Origin: an uncultured Clostridia bacterium
GTDB lineage: Bacteria; Bacillota; Clostridia; Christensenellales; UBA1242
Reading direction: 5' to 3'
Length of the DNA: 36,414 nucleotides
NCBI GenBank assembly: GCA_944350095.1
Contig: CALVOB010000020.1
Location: forward strand, 1 to 36,414
Below the pieces are notes generated by a model. The model had not been told where the DNA came from, did not search any database, and worked only from the letters and a program-made list of their open reading frames with translations. Positions within the stretch are counted from its first letter, which is position 1, and every line of letters starts with the position of its first letter. Positions 8,563 to 16,665 of this stretch are shown here, piece after piece. The translations under genes and the position numbers were made by a program.

Positions 8563-8765
8563 AAAAACCCCATTTGCTAAATATTTTTATATTTTTTTGA
8601 ATAAAATGGCATAATAATATTATTTCAATAAAACATCATGCAAAAATTTTTGCATGCAATATACAATGTTTTAATGGCAAAGTACTACTAAATACAAAAC
8701 ATATTTTCTTTGCAATATTTAATGCCACATAAAAATCTATACAAATTCGCTAATGGCTTTATGTT

Positions 8766-8834
8766 TTAAAAAACAATTTCGGCACAATGCGAAATATTTG
8801 TATATTTTTTATTTAAAAGTTCACCTATGCTCAT
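8766..8834 (-). CDS. Possible 22-residue peptide ORF upstream of the ABC transporter
   Basis: An ATG at 8834 opens a 22-codon frame ending at TAA 8766-8768. The product has one cysteine and a hydrophobic C-terminus (ending SHCAEIVF). A strong AGGAGGG lies about 11 bases upstream. It is closer to a second ATG at 8844, which gives only six codons. A 12-bp inverted repeat overlaps the start region and the middle of the ORF, so a hairpin could hide both start codons. A possible promoter sits at 8862-8890. It might be a leader or signalling peptide for the adjacent exporter, or not translated at all. Confidence 0.3.
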   Translation of the reverse strand: MSIGELLNKKYTNISHCAEIVF

Positions 8835-8861
8835 TTCGCATTGTCCCTCCTTTTATTTATA

Positions 8862-8890
8862 TAAATAACATAAGGGTTGACTTTTGTCAA
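8862..8890 (-). promoter_or_regulatory. Possible promoter for the short ORF and ABC transporter
   Basis: On the minus strand TTGACA (8885-8890), a 17-base spacer and a weak TATTTA (8862-8867) with a TGn extension. The -35 box lies inside the hairpin at 8874-8893, so the overlap may be accidental. Confidence 0.4.
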
Positions 8891-8893
8891 CCC
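8874..8893. terminator. GC-rich hairpin downstream of the dipeptidase gene
   Basis: GGGTTGAC and GTCAACCC form a perfect 8-bp stem with a four-base loop. The T-rich run is better on the plus strand (CCTTTATTTTTT) than on the minus strand (TTATGTTATTTAT). It probably ends dipeptidase transcripts and could also end a plus-strand RNA from 8563-8873. Confidence 0.6.
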
Positions 8894-8910
8894 CTTTATT
8901 TTTTATTAAT

Positions 8911-9714
8911 TTAAATTTTAGTTAAATAATTATAAAAGTTATTATACCTTATTTTATTTAAAGATATATCATCATAACCTCTGGCTTTTAAATTCATAAG
9001 CACATTTTCTACCTCTTGATAATCTTGAACATCATCTGGCAAGTCATCTGTACCATTAAAATCTGTTCCAAAACCTACGCAATCTATTCCACATTTATCT
9101 ACAATGTAATCTATATGATTTGCCACAGTTTCACTGGTCACCTTGCCATTTGATAAAAAATCGCCAACAAAATACACACCGATAAACCCTTGCATATCTT
9201 TAAATATTTTTAATTGCTCGTCTGTTAAATTTCTTGTAGTTTCACATAGAGCATTAGTTGCTGTGTGAGAATTGAATAGCGGACGAGATGTAATTTTTGC
9301 AAGTTCAAAAAAACTTTGTCTGTTAAGATGTGCCGTGTCTATAATAATTTTATTAGATTCAAATAGTTTTACAACCTTCTTTCCAAACTCTGTTATGCCA
9401 CCATTTCCAAAACAACCTCCCGCTAAACTGTTTGTATCATTCCAAGTAAGCCCTGCATATAAAGGCTCGAATGTTAAAACCTCCTGCAAGTTGTTCTCAT
9501 TTAAAAACCAACAATCTTCTATGCATAGTTTAAGAATTGTGGCTAATTTTTTACTATCTAAAAATTCTTTAGATTTTTTTAATTTAATTAATGGTTCTTT
9601 TATTTCGCTAGTCCAAACAGGAGAACATAAAAATTTAAGGTATTCTTCTCTATCTTCTAAATAAGTTGAACTAACACCTTTTGTTAAATAATCATTATGT
9701 GTATCTGCAATCAT
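8911..9714 (-). CDS. Peptidase family M19 (membrane/renal-type) dipeptidase, short form
   Basis: M19 enzymes are zinc metallopeptidases that split dipeptides. The 267-residue product keeps the pattern of the active site: DTHND at residues 4-8 (first His and Asp ligands), the IED Glu near residue 67, LTWNDTN in place of the usual LTHN, IDTAH and NSHTATNAL with the two later His ligands, and FGTDFNGTDDLP with the catalytic-site Asp. It is shorter than the usual 310-400 residues, mainly through missing sequence between the first metal site and the Glu. No signal peptide is seen, so it is probably cytosolic. The ATG has no Shine-Dalgarno site. A -10 box lies six bases before it, suggesting a leaderless mRNA. 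It appears to be a single-gene unit. Confidence 0.88.
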   Translation of the reverse strand: MIADTHNDYLTKGVSSTYLEDREEYLKFLCSPVWTSEIKEPLIKLKKSKEFLDSKKLATILKLCIEDCWFLNENNLQEVLTFEPLYAGLTWNDTNSLAGGCFGNGGITEFGKKVVKLFESNKIIIDTAHLNRQSFFELAKITSRPLFNSHTATNALCETTRNLTDEQLKIFKDMQGFIGVYFVGDFLSNGKVTSETVANHIDYIVDKCGIDCVGFGTDFNGTDDLPDDVQDYQEVENVLMNLKARGYDDISLNKIRYNNFYNYLTKI

Positions 9715-9720
9715 AATATT

Positions 9721-9750
9721 ATTTTACTCAAACTATCTTTTAATATTCAA
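9721..9750 (-). promoter_or_regulatory. Dipeptidase promoter, leaderless arrangement
   Basis: On the minus strand TTGAAT (9745-9750), an 18-base spacer and TAAAAT (9721-9726), then six bases and the ATG. The transcript would begin at or next to the start codon. Confidence 0.5.
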
Positions 9751-9807
9751 ATTTTTGTTTTTTACTATAATAATAGTTAAAAAATTATTATTTGCAACAA
9801 AAAGCTT

Positions 9808-9840
9808 TTAAAAATAAAAAACCAACGATTACGCGTTGGA
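9808..9840 (-). terminator. prfB terminator containing the stop codon
   Basis: CCAACG (9834-9839 on the minus strand) pairs with CGTTGG (9822-9827). The TAA stop of prfB at 9829-9831 lies in the loop, and a T-rich run follows. Confidence 0.85.
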
Positions 9841-10930
9841 TTTTTTTAGATAATCTGTAATAAACGGTTGAATGTCTCCGTCCATTACTGCTTGAATATT
9901 TGATGTTTCATAACCTGTTCTATGGTCTTTAACTAAATTGTAGGGGTGAAATACATAAGAACGAATTTGGCTTCCCCATTCTATCTTTTTAATTTCTCCA
10001 CGGATAGAATTTAGTTTACCCATTTCCTCTTCTTCTTGTTTTTCTGCAAGCTTACCATATAACATCTTCATTGCTGTTTCACGATTTTGTATTTGCGACC
10101 TTTCTGTTTGACAAGAAACAACTATACCCGTAGGAATATGCGTAATTCTTATAGCACTTTCTGTTTTGTTTACATGCTGACCGCCTGCACCACTACTTCT
10201 ATAAGTATCAACTTTTAAATCTTCTGGACGGATTGTTATGTCTGGGAGTTCATCAAGTTCAGGCATAACTTCTAAACTTGCAAAGCTTGTATGTCGGCGT
10301 GCATTCGCATCAAAAGGTGAAATTCTAACAAGCCTATGCACTCCTTTTTCAGACTTTAAATAACCATAAGCATTATCACCCTCAACTAAAAATGTTACAC
10401 TTTTAATTCCTGCCTCGTCACCATCTAAAATATCAAGTAGTGTAGTTTTGTAACCCATACGCTCGGCATACATTGTGTACATTCTATAAAGCATACTAAC
10501 CCAATCCTGTGCCTCTGTGCCACCCGCTCCTGCATGAAGAGTTAAAATTGCATTTAAACTATCGTATTTGCCATTTAAAAGCGTTTCAAGTTTTAAATCT
10601 TCTAGTTTTTCTTCAAGAGTTTTAAGCTCACTATTTAATTCATTAAAAAGCTCTTCATCTTCTGTAACAGAAAGAATTTCAATAATTGCAGAAATATCAG
10701 CAAATTTTGTATCAAAATTTTTTATAAGTTCTAGTTTATCTTCTGCATGGCGTTGCTTTTTTCCAACTTCTTTTACAAGTTTCATATTCTCATAAAATCC
10801 GTCTTCCTGCTTTTTATCTTCACATTCCTTTACTATATTTTTTAACTTTTGTTCGTCAAAGACACCCCCTTAAAAAAGAGTATTCGTTTTCAAGTTCTTT
10901 AAATTTTATTTGCTGATTATCTATAATCAT
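9829..10930 (-). CDS. prfB: Peptide chain release factor 2, with programmed +1 frameshift
   Basis: RF2 ends translation at UGA and UAA by triggering peptidyl-tRNA hydrolysis on the ribosome. The gene starts at ATG 10930 with AGGAG at 10936-10940. After 24 codons an in-frame TGA at 10856-10858 stops the zero frame. A +1 slip on CTT-TGA-C, preceded by the Shine-Dalgarno-like AGGGGG at 10865-10870, continues into the main frame to give 366 residues. This is the classic autoregulatory site: low RF2 slows termination at its own UGA and favours the shift. The main frame contains the SPF stop-recognition motif (in [12 protein letters not shown]) and the catalytic GGQ in [13 protein letters not shown]. 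The ribosome binding site overlaps the stop codon of the preceding membrane-protein gene, so the two are translationally linked. Confidence 0.97.
10856..10870 (-). promoter_or_regulatory. prfB recoding site (+1 frameshift)
   Basis: Minus strand: AGG GGG TGT CTT TGA C. It has the internal Shine-Dalgarno AGGGGG, the CTT slippery codon and the UGA followed by C, matching the bacterial prfB consensus except for TGT where E. coli has TAT. Confidence 0.95.
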
Positions 10931-10938
10931 AATATCTC

Positions 10939-11862
10939 CTAATATCCAAAAACTGTAAAAGGGTTTTCTATATTTTGTTCTTTATCCATTTCATAAAAAG
11001 TGTAAGTAATGTAGTTATGAACTTTTTGATTTCCTATCATAGCTAATATGCCCTTAGGAACAATTTCAAATGTTTCATCTAATACATAACTTAAAAGATT
11101 TCCATTTACCTTACTAATTTTAAATGTTACAGATATATTAATAGTATTTTGTGGAATATAGTCTACATACTCGCTAGATAATACGGGATTATAGTAGTTT
11201 GAAGGAACTGCATCTTGGTTCATTATTATTTTGAATTCGTAGTAGTCTGTTTTAGTTCTATCAAAATATACAAGCTTACTTGTACTTGGAGTTATCTTTA
11301 ATAGAAAATCATGTACATCTCTTTGTCCGCTATTAAATTTGTCTGTATATTTGCAAACTCCAGGGGCACTTTCAATTGTATAACTTTCAGCATATACAAA
11401 ATTTTTACTAGATGCAAAATACATATCTCCATTTACATCTGTATAATTAACAATTACTGAACTATCTAAAAATGAAGATGTCCCTTTCCTATATGAAATT
11501 TCTAAGTTGTCTGAATAATTACTTACAGCCCCATTTCTCTTTAAAACAGTATACATATATTGTGTGCCAATGCTTGCTTCAGCTTGTCCGCTCATTATTC
11601 CATAATAGCCTTTACCGTTTTTAAAGATATTATATGAATATTTCCATAATTTATAAGCGTCCTTAAAAATAGGCATTGTTTCAGTAGTAGTATCTTCCGA
11701 ATTGCTATCGTCATCAGGAACAGATGGAATTATCTGTTCAGGAATTTCAGGTTGAATGTCTGAACTAGAACTTGCAACAGTCCCGCCAAAAGTAAAGCCT
11801 AAAACAAGTGCAACTAATAAAATTGCTACTATTGAATAGTATCTTAAACGCTTAAATATCAT
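10939..11862 (-). CDS. Membrane-anchored secreted protein of unknown function (paralogue A)
   Basis: A 307-residue protein with an AAAAGGG site eight bases before its ATG. Residues about 8-28 form a signal anchor or uncleaved signal peptide. An acidic Pro/Ser/Asp/Thr-rich linker (about 30-62) follows, then a globular part beginning MPIFKDAYKLWKYSYNI that looks beta-rich with many Tyr and Ser. The gene just upstream encodes a paralogue with the same plan and the same MP-FK-LW-YSYNI-NG motif. The stop codon TAG at 10939-10941 overlaps the prfB ribosome binding site. By inference it lies outside the membrane facing the wall. No catalytic motif or known family is recognised. Confidence 0.8.
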   Translation of the reverse strand: MIFKRLRYYSIVAILLVALVLGFTFGGTVASSSSDIQPEIPEQIIPSVPDDDSNSEDTTTETMPIFKDAYKLWKYSYNIFKNGKGYYGIMSGQAEASIGTQYMYTVLKRNGAVSNYSDNLEISYRKGTSSFLDSSVIVNYTDVNGDMYFASSKNFVYAESYTIESAPGVCKYTDKFNSGQRDVHDFLLKITPSTSKLVYFDRTKTDYYEFKIIMNQDAVPSNYYNPVLSSEYVDYIPQNTINISVTFKISKVNGNLLSYVLDETFEIVPKGILAMIGNQKVHNYITYTFYEMDKEQNIENPFTVFGY

Positions 11863-11899
11863 AATTAATCCCTTTTTAATAAATTTTCTGAAAGTAAAA

Positions 11900-11929
11900 T
11901 TTTATGTTTTATCTAACCAAAACATAAAA
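11900..11929 (-). repeat. 11-bp inverted repeat between the two paralogous genes
   Basis: TTTTATGTTTT at 11900-11910 and AAAACATAAAA at 11919-11929 form a perfect stem with an eight-base loop. On the minus strand it is followed by a short T-rich stretch, so it could be a weak attenuator between the two genes. It has no GC-rich core. Confidence 0.45.
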
Positions 11930-11959
11930 CTATATATTTTTAATAACTAAATTTGTAAA

Positions 11960-12841
11960 CTACACCAAAACATTTTCATTCATACTAAAAACTTCTATTG
12001 CAGTTGAAACACAATCGGCAGTCATTGGCAAAAATGATAGATGATTTTTATAATCTTCTGTTGTAGTTATTGAATACAAATGTCCATTCTTTTTATTAAT
12101 TCTAATTTCTAGAGTTATTGAGTTTATTTCTACACTATCAACAAGTCCTGTTGAAGTGAACCCGTTATAATACGCATCAGTCAACTTGTCTAACTTATAG
12201 CCAAGTTTAATTATATAATAACTGCTATTAGATATTTTGTCAAATAAAATTAAATCAACATTTTCTTTTTTGAATTCAAGCCCTCTTAAAGCAAACAAAG
12301 CAGAAAAGTTTTCAAAATTTGCTTCTTCCTTTGTAATTGGCTCATCTGTAAAAGTATAAGTCCCCTCGTTATAGTCTATATTAAAGGTTCTTCTTTTTTC
12401 ATTTATGCCATTTTTATATAAAGAATATTCGTAATAAGTGGCGTCACTTCCCGCCATAGAGTTTGAATTAGTAGTAAAATATTCAAGTTTATAACTGCTT
12501 TCTTTTGAACTGTATTTTTCTGAACCCTTAAAACTTTGAATGGCTGTTACACCCATAGAGTTTGCATTCACCGACATATTAAAATTAGCAATATAGCCAT
12601 TTAACAAAATATTATAGGAATAATCCCAAAGTTTATCCCAAGCTTTAAAGGTTGGCATTGTATCAACAACGCTTTCATCAGTGTTGTCAGGACTTTCAGG
12701 TGCTTCAACACTTGGCTCTTCTGGAATAATAGGTTCTAAAACACTGTTTGTTGTTTCATATCCAGTAAAGGCAACTACGCAAACTATCATAGCCAAAAGC
12801 AATGCCATTATTATATAATATTTTACATAATTTATTTTCAT
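11960..12841 (-). CDS. Membrane-anchored secreted protein of unknown function (paralogue B)
   Basis: A 293-residue protein with GAGGT six bases before its ATG. Its layout copies the next gene: a basic N-terminus, a hydrophobic anchor (about residues 8-26), an acidic Pro/Glu-rich linker (27-60) and a domain starting MPTFKAWDKLWDYSYNILLNG. The shared motif and order show that the two arose by tandem duplication, but they have diverged strongly beyond it. It is the first gene of the operon B-A-prfB and has a TTTACA-17-TAGAAT promoter. The gene is divergent from the P-type ATPase. No known domain or catalytic motif is recognised. An extracytoplasmic structural or binding role is only an inference. 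Confidence 0.8.
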   Translation of the reverse strand: MKINYVKYYIIMALLLAMIVCVVAFTGYETTNSVLEPIIPEEPSVEAPESPDNTDESVVDTMPTFKAWDKLWDYSYNILLNGYIANFNMSVNANSMGVTAIQSFKGSEKYSSKESSYKLEYFTTNSNSMAGSDATYYEYSLYKNGINEKRRTFNIDYNEGTYTFTDEPITKEEANFENFSALFALRGLEFKKENVDLILFDKISNSSYYIIKLGYKLDKLTDAYYNGFTSTGLVDSVEINSITLEIRINKKNGHLYSITTTEDYKNHLSFLPMTADCVSTAIEVFSMNENVLV

Positions 12842-12858
12842 GATTTTACCTCAACAAA

Positions 12859-12887
12859 ATTCTACTAAAAAATTGCATAATTGTAAA
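12859..12887 (-). promoter_or_regulatory. Promoter of the paralogue B-paralogue A-prfB operon
   Basis: On the minus strand TTTACA (12882-12887), a 17-base spacer and TAGAAT (12859-12864), just ahead of the GAGGT site of the first gene. Confidence 0.7.
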
Positions 12888-12925
12888 GATTGTTTTTAAA
12901 AATAAATAAAACTTTTTGAAAAACA

Positions 12926-12954
12926 TTTCAAATTATAATTTAATATGATATAAT
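12926..12954 (+). promoter_or_regulatory. P-type ATPase promoter, leaderless arrangement
   Basis: TATAAT at 12949-12954 lies exactly six bases before the ATG at 12961. The matching -35 (TTTCAA, 12926-12931, 17-base spacer) is weak. No Shine-Dalgarno site precedes the ATG. Confidence 0.45.
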
Positions 12955-12960
12955 AATAAT

Positions 12961-15381
12961 ATGTTTAAAAAGAAAGAGATTGTGCCACTAGAAAGAGTTT
13001 GCCCTGACCCTAGTTACGGCTTAACAGAAATTGAAATTGAAGAAAGAAAAAAGCGTAAACTTGTAAATGTAGCAAAAAACAAAGGTTCTAAGAGCGTTCT
13101 TAGAATTCTTTTTGAAAACATATTTACCTATTTTAATTTGATTTGGGTTATTATTTTTATTGCTCTATTGTGCGTTGAAGCTTATTCTGACTTGGTTTTT
13201 ATGGTAACAGTAGTATTAAACACACTAATTGCTATCATACAAGAAATTAAAGCAAAATATACTGTGGAAAAACTATCGCTTGTATCTTCACCTAAACTAA
13301 CGGTTATTAGAGCAGGAAAACGCATACTTCTACACGCAAGTCACCTTTATCCAGACGATATTATAGAACTAAGCGTAGGAAATCAAATTCCCGCAGATTG
13401 TATTGTGGTGTCTGGTGAAGCAGAACTTAATGAGAGTTTGCTTACGGGAGAAAGTATTGCTATTAGAAAAAGAGAAGGTGACATATTACTTGCAGGAAGT
13501 TTTATTTTCTCTGGCACTGTGCTGGCAAGAGTTGATAAGCTAATAAGCGAAAGTTATATTCAAACAATAGCGAGTGAAGCAAAAAAATTTAAAAAGCCAA
13601 ATTCTAACCTTTTTAAAGATTTACAAACAATAATAAAATACATAGGAATAATAATAATTCCTATTGGCGGGCTGATGTTTTTAAATAATTATCTTAGTTA
13701 TTACGGCGATCCTAATTGGCTTAAACTTGCAATAACAAAAACTTGTGGCTCGCTTACAGGCATGGTGCCTGCGGGAATGTTTTTACTTGTTACAATAGCT
13801 TTAACCGTAGGAGTTATAAAACTTGCAACAAAACATACACTTGTTAAAGATATTTATAGCATTGAAATGCTTGCAAGAACAAATATGCTATGCTTAGATA
13901 AAACAGGCACAATAACAGACGGCACTATGAATGTGATTTATTATAAATGCTTTGATGATACATTAAACTTTGAAACCATAGTTCAAAATATCCTTGGGGC
14001 ACAAAAAAGTACAAATTCCACATTTAATGCACTGCTTTCAAAATTTGGAACAGAAAACAATCCTGAAATTAAAAAAGTTATTGAGTTTTCATCGGAAAGA
14101 AAATATTCCGCTACTACTATTCAAAACACAACATATCTATTAGGTGCACCTGAATTTAGTTGTAAAAATATACCAGAAGATGTTTATGCTTTAATAGAGT
14201 CCCGTGCAAAGCTAGGCGAAAGAGTTTTATTGGTATCTAAAACAAATGAAGAAATCGATGAAGAAAACTTTCAAAATTTGCCCGCTTCATCTACCCCTAT
14301 TGGAATAATAACTCTTGTAGACCATATTCGCGATGACGCAATAGAAACTATAAATTGGTTCAAAAACAATGGTGTTAAAATAAAAATAATTTCTGGCGAT
14401 AATCCTAACACAGTCAGCACAATAGCAAGACGAGTTGGAGTAGAAGATGCAGAAAAATGTATTAGTTTAGAAAATTTAAGCCCGCAACAAGTAAAAACAA
14501 TAGCAGACCAATACACAGTTTTTGGCAGAGTAACACCAGAACAAAAACACATTCTTGTAAAGAGTTTGAAAACCCTTGGATATGTTGTTGCAATGACGGG
14601 TGACGGAGTAAACGACACCCTTGCTCTAAAAGAAGCAGATTGTAGTATAGCAATGGCAGACGGAAGTGATGTTGCTAGAAATCTTTCAAGCTTGGTTCTT
14701 ATGGATAGTAAATTCTCCTCTCTTCCAGCTGTTGTAAAAGAAGGCAGACAAGTTATAAACAATGTACAAAAATCTTCCACTTTGTTTTTAATGAAAACGC
14801 TTTTCACAATTACACTTTCTACAATATTACTATTTGTTGCTCTTGTTACATTTACGCCTAATTCCTATCCTTTCACTCCAAAACAATTATTACTTCTTGA
14901 ATTCTTTGTAATTGGTATTCCATCTTTCATTCTTGCTCTGCAACCTAACGACGAACAGATAAAAGGAAACTTTATTCCCGAAGTATTAAAAAAAGCTGTT
15001 CCTAGTGCAATTTTAATGCTTTTAAATATATTTGTTGTATTAATTTTAGCTAAATTCTCAGTTATAAATGTAGCTGAACAACAAACTTTATGCGTACTTG
15101 TTTTAACAATAACAGGCTTTATAAATTTAGTAAAACTTTGCTATCCGTTCAATGCTCTTAGATTATTATGTATAATTGTAAGTGGTTTGCTTATAGCATT
15201 GGTATCCGCATTAATGCCCGAGTTCTTTGAAATGCAGGTATTTAATGGCACAATATTCCTGATATTAGGAATAATTATAGCATATTCTGTTCCACTGCAA
15301 TTTGCATTTCCATTTATAGAAAAGTGGATAGCCCCAATGTTTAAAGACAGAAAGAAAACAGGCAAAAAAAGCAAGGAATAA
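12961..15381 (+). CDS. P-type cation ATPase, CtpE-like
   Basis: An 806-residue ATP-driven cation pump of the cytoplasmic membrane. Seen in order: two N-terminal membrane helices (about 55-95), the actuator domain with LTGES (161-165), helices 3-4 (about 225-290), the phosphorylation motif DKTGT with Asp313, a reduced nucleotide-binding domain, TGDGVND (about 546-552) and four to six C-terminal helices including EFFVIGIPSFILALQPN. The last motif and the spacing fit the CtpE group, where mycobacterial members have been linked to calcium uptake. The helix-4 motif is MVPAGM (269-273), so the acidic residue of the usual PEG motif is replaced by Ala. This makes the ion uncertain. No heavy-metal CxxC domain is present. 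It is a single-gene unit, probably with a leaderless mRNA. Confidence 0.9.
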   Translation: MFKKKEIVPLERVCPDPSYGLTEIEIEERKKRKLVNVAKNKGSKSVLRILFENIFTYFNLIWVIIFIALLCVEAYSDLVFMVTVVLNTLIAIIQEIKAKYTVEKLSLVSSPKLTVIRAGKRILLHASHLYPDDIIELSVGNQIPADCIVVSGEAELNESLLTGESIAIRKREGDILLAGSFIFSGTVLARVDKLISESYIQTIASEAKKFKKPNSNLFKDLQTIIKYIGIIIIPIGGLMFLNNYLSYYGDPNWLKLAITKTCGSLTGMVPAGMFLLVTIALTVGVIKLATKHTLVKDIYSIEMLARTNMLCLDKTGTITDGTMNVIYYKCFDDTLNFETIVQNILGAQKSTNSTFNALLSKFGTENNPEIKKVIEFSSERKYSATTIQNTTYLLGAPEFSCKNIPEDVYALIESRAKLGERVLLVSKTNEEIDEENFQNLPASSTPIGIITLVDHIRDDAIETINWFKNNGVKIKIISGDNPNTVSTIARRVGVEDAEKCISLENLSPQQVKTIADQYTVFGRVTPEQKHILVKSLKTLGYVVAMTGDGVNDTLALKEADCSIAMADGSDVARNLSSLVLMDSKFSSLPAVVKEGRQVINNVQKSSTLFLMKTLFTITLSTILLFVALVTFTPNSYPFTPKQLLLLEFFVIGIPSFILALQPNDEQIKGNFIPEVLKKAVPSAILMLLNIFVVLILAKFSVINVAEQQTLCVLVLTITGFINLVKLCYPFNALRLLCIIVSGLLIALVSALMPEFFEMQVFNGTIFLILGIIIAYSVPLQFAFPFIEKWIAPMFKDRKKTGKKSKE

Positions 15382-15396
15382 AAAGCTTAAAACATA

Positions 15397-15440
15397 AAAT
15401 CCACCTTTAAAAGTTAAACGCTTCTAGGGTGGATTTTTTA
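15397..15440. terminator. Bidirectional terminator between the ATPase gene and ftsW
   Basis: ATCCACCTT (15399-15407) pairs with AGGGTGGAT (15426-15434) across an 18-base loop. T6 follows on the plus strand and A4 precedes it. It serves both convergent transcripts. Confidence 0.75.
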
Positions 15441-15489
15441 AAAGAAAAACATTATCTGAAATATAAAATCTTTAAACAAAATTAAGGCT

Positions 15490-16665
15490 TTATTTGTAAG
15501 TTTTAACTTTTTTAAAAAGTTTGTTCATTCTTTTGTTTTCAATAATTGTAACATCTCCAACATTTGTTTGCCTACTCTGCTTTGAAACATTTAAACAAAT
15601 ACCTATCGCACTCATAAATACAATTAAGCTTGTTGAACCTGCACTTATAAAAGGAAGCGGAAGCCCTGTTGGTGGAATTGAGCCTGTTACTACGGCTATG
15701 TTTAAAATTGTTTGCACTGCTATTACACTAGCTACCCCAGCTACTAATAACATTGAAAATCTTGTTTTTGCTCGGCGGGCTATTATTATTAAACACACAA
15801 CAAGAACGGCAAATACTAAAACTATAAACATAGCTCCTATAAAACCAAGTTCTTCACCTATTATTGAAAATATAAAGTCGGATTCAGCAAATGGCAAAAA
15901 GCTATATTTTTGTCTGGAATTAAAAAGCCCTACACCAAAAAGCCCACCTGCGCCAAGACCATATAAACTTTGTATTAACTGAAATCCTTCCGCTTGCGGT
16001 GACGCCCAAGGATTTAAAAACGCCATTAATCTTTTTACCCTATATGGCTCCATAAATATTAATGCTGGTACTGCAAGCACCCCTGGCACAGCAAGGCAAG
16101 CAAAATGCTTAGCACTTATTCCTCCTAAAAATAGCATAATTACAAGCACAAGCCCTATGCACATCGTTATGCTCATATTAGGCTCTAAAATTACTAGTCC
16201 GCAAAAAATACCACCTACTAACAATGGAGGTAAAAGCGTTTTAAATTTTTTAACCTTATCATAGTTTTCAGAAAGGTGCACAGCACAAAAAAATACCAGT
16301 GCGAATTTCGCAATCTCACTTGGTTGCAAAGTAAAAAATCCTAGTCCTATCCAGCGTCTCGCTCCATAATTTTCAATACCTATTCCCGGTATAAACACTA
16401 AAACCAAAAGAACAGCACTTACAATAACTGCTATCCACTTGAACTTTTTTAGCTTTTCAGGATTGATAAAAGTGCAAACAAAAAGGCAGAGTGCTCCAAG
16501 CAAAACCCCAATAATTTGCTTTATTAAAAAAAAGTATTCATTGCCTAATCTGCCTGCGGAGTAGCAACTTGCACTATAAACCATAATGCACCCAAACACA
16601 CTTAAAAAAGCAACACACAGTATAACAACAATTTCTACTCCACTAGGCTTATTTTTTACTTTCAT
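15490..16665 (-). CDS. ftsW: FtsW/SpoVE/RodA-family peptidoglycan glycosyltransferase
   Basis: SEDS-family proteins polymerise lipid II into glycan strands together with a class B penicillin-binding protein. The 391-residue protein has about ten membrane segments. Conserved blocks include GARRWIGLGFFTLQPSEIAKF, VILEPNMSIT (with the Asp-equivalent position as Asn), QLIQSLYGLGAGGLFGVGLFNS, KYSFLPFAESDFIFSIIGEELGF and GLPLPFISAGST. Being the last gene of a mur operon favours FtsW (division) over RodA (elongation). Its ATG overlaps the murD stop as ATGA. A bidirectional terminator lies just downstream, so murG, which often follows ftsW, is not here. The name rests on context, because FtsW, SpoVE and RodA are hard to separate by sequence alone. 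Confidence 0.93.
   Translation of the reverse strand: MKVKNKPSGVEIVVILCVAFLSVFGCIMVYSASCYSAGRLGNEYFFLIKQIIGVLLGALCLFVCTFINPEKLKKFKWIAVIVSAVLLVLVFIPGIGIENYGARRWIGLGFFTLQPSEIAKFALVFFCAVHLSENYDKVKKFKTLLPPLLVGGIFCGLVILEPNMSITMCIGLVLVIMLFLGGISAKHFACLAVPGVLAVPALIFMEPYRVKRLMAFLNPWASPQAEGFQLIQSLYGLGAGGLFGVGLFNSRQKYSFLPFAESDFIFSIIGEELGFIGAMFIVLVFAVLVVCLIIIARRAKTRFSMLLVAGVASVIAVQTILNIAVVTGSIPPTGLPLPFISAGSTSLIVFMSAIGICLNVSKQSRQTNVGDVTIIENKRMNKLFKKVKTYK

Larger units (their letters stand above)
8563..8910 (-). other. 348-base intergenic region with several inverted repeats; possible structured RNA
   Basis: The region lies between the dipeptidase and ABC transporter genes. Stems that can form together: TGGCAT 8607-8612 with ATGCCA 8722-8727, stacked through AATATT 8616-8621 with 8714-8719; AAAACAT 8630-8636 with ATGTTTT 8666-8672, enclosing a perfect 20-bp palindrome at 8637-8656; and GCAAAG 8677-8682 with CTTTGC 8708-8713. 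This is a three-way junction layout. ACATAAA 8727-8733 with TTTATGT 8758-8764, and the 12-bp pair 8784-8795 with 8833-8844, follow. It may be a leader of the ABC transporter gene on the minus strand, or a plus-strand RNA ending at the hairpin 8874-8893. In such AT-rich DNA some short stems arise by chance. Confidence 0.35.

Noticed and set aside
8637..8656. The 20-bp palindrome as part of a mobile element or attachment site
   Set aside because: No second copy, integrase or transposase occurs in the window. It fits better as a stem of the proposed RNA.
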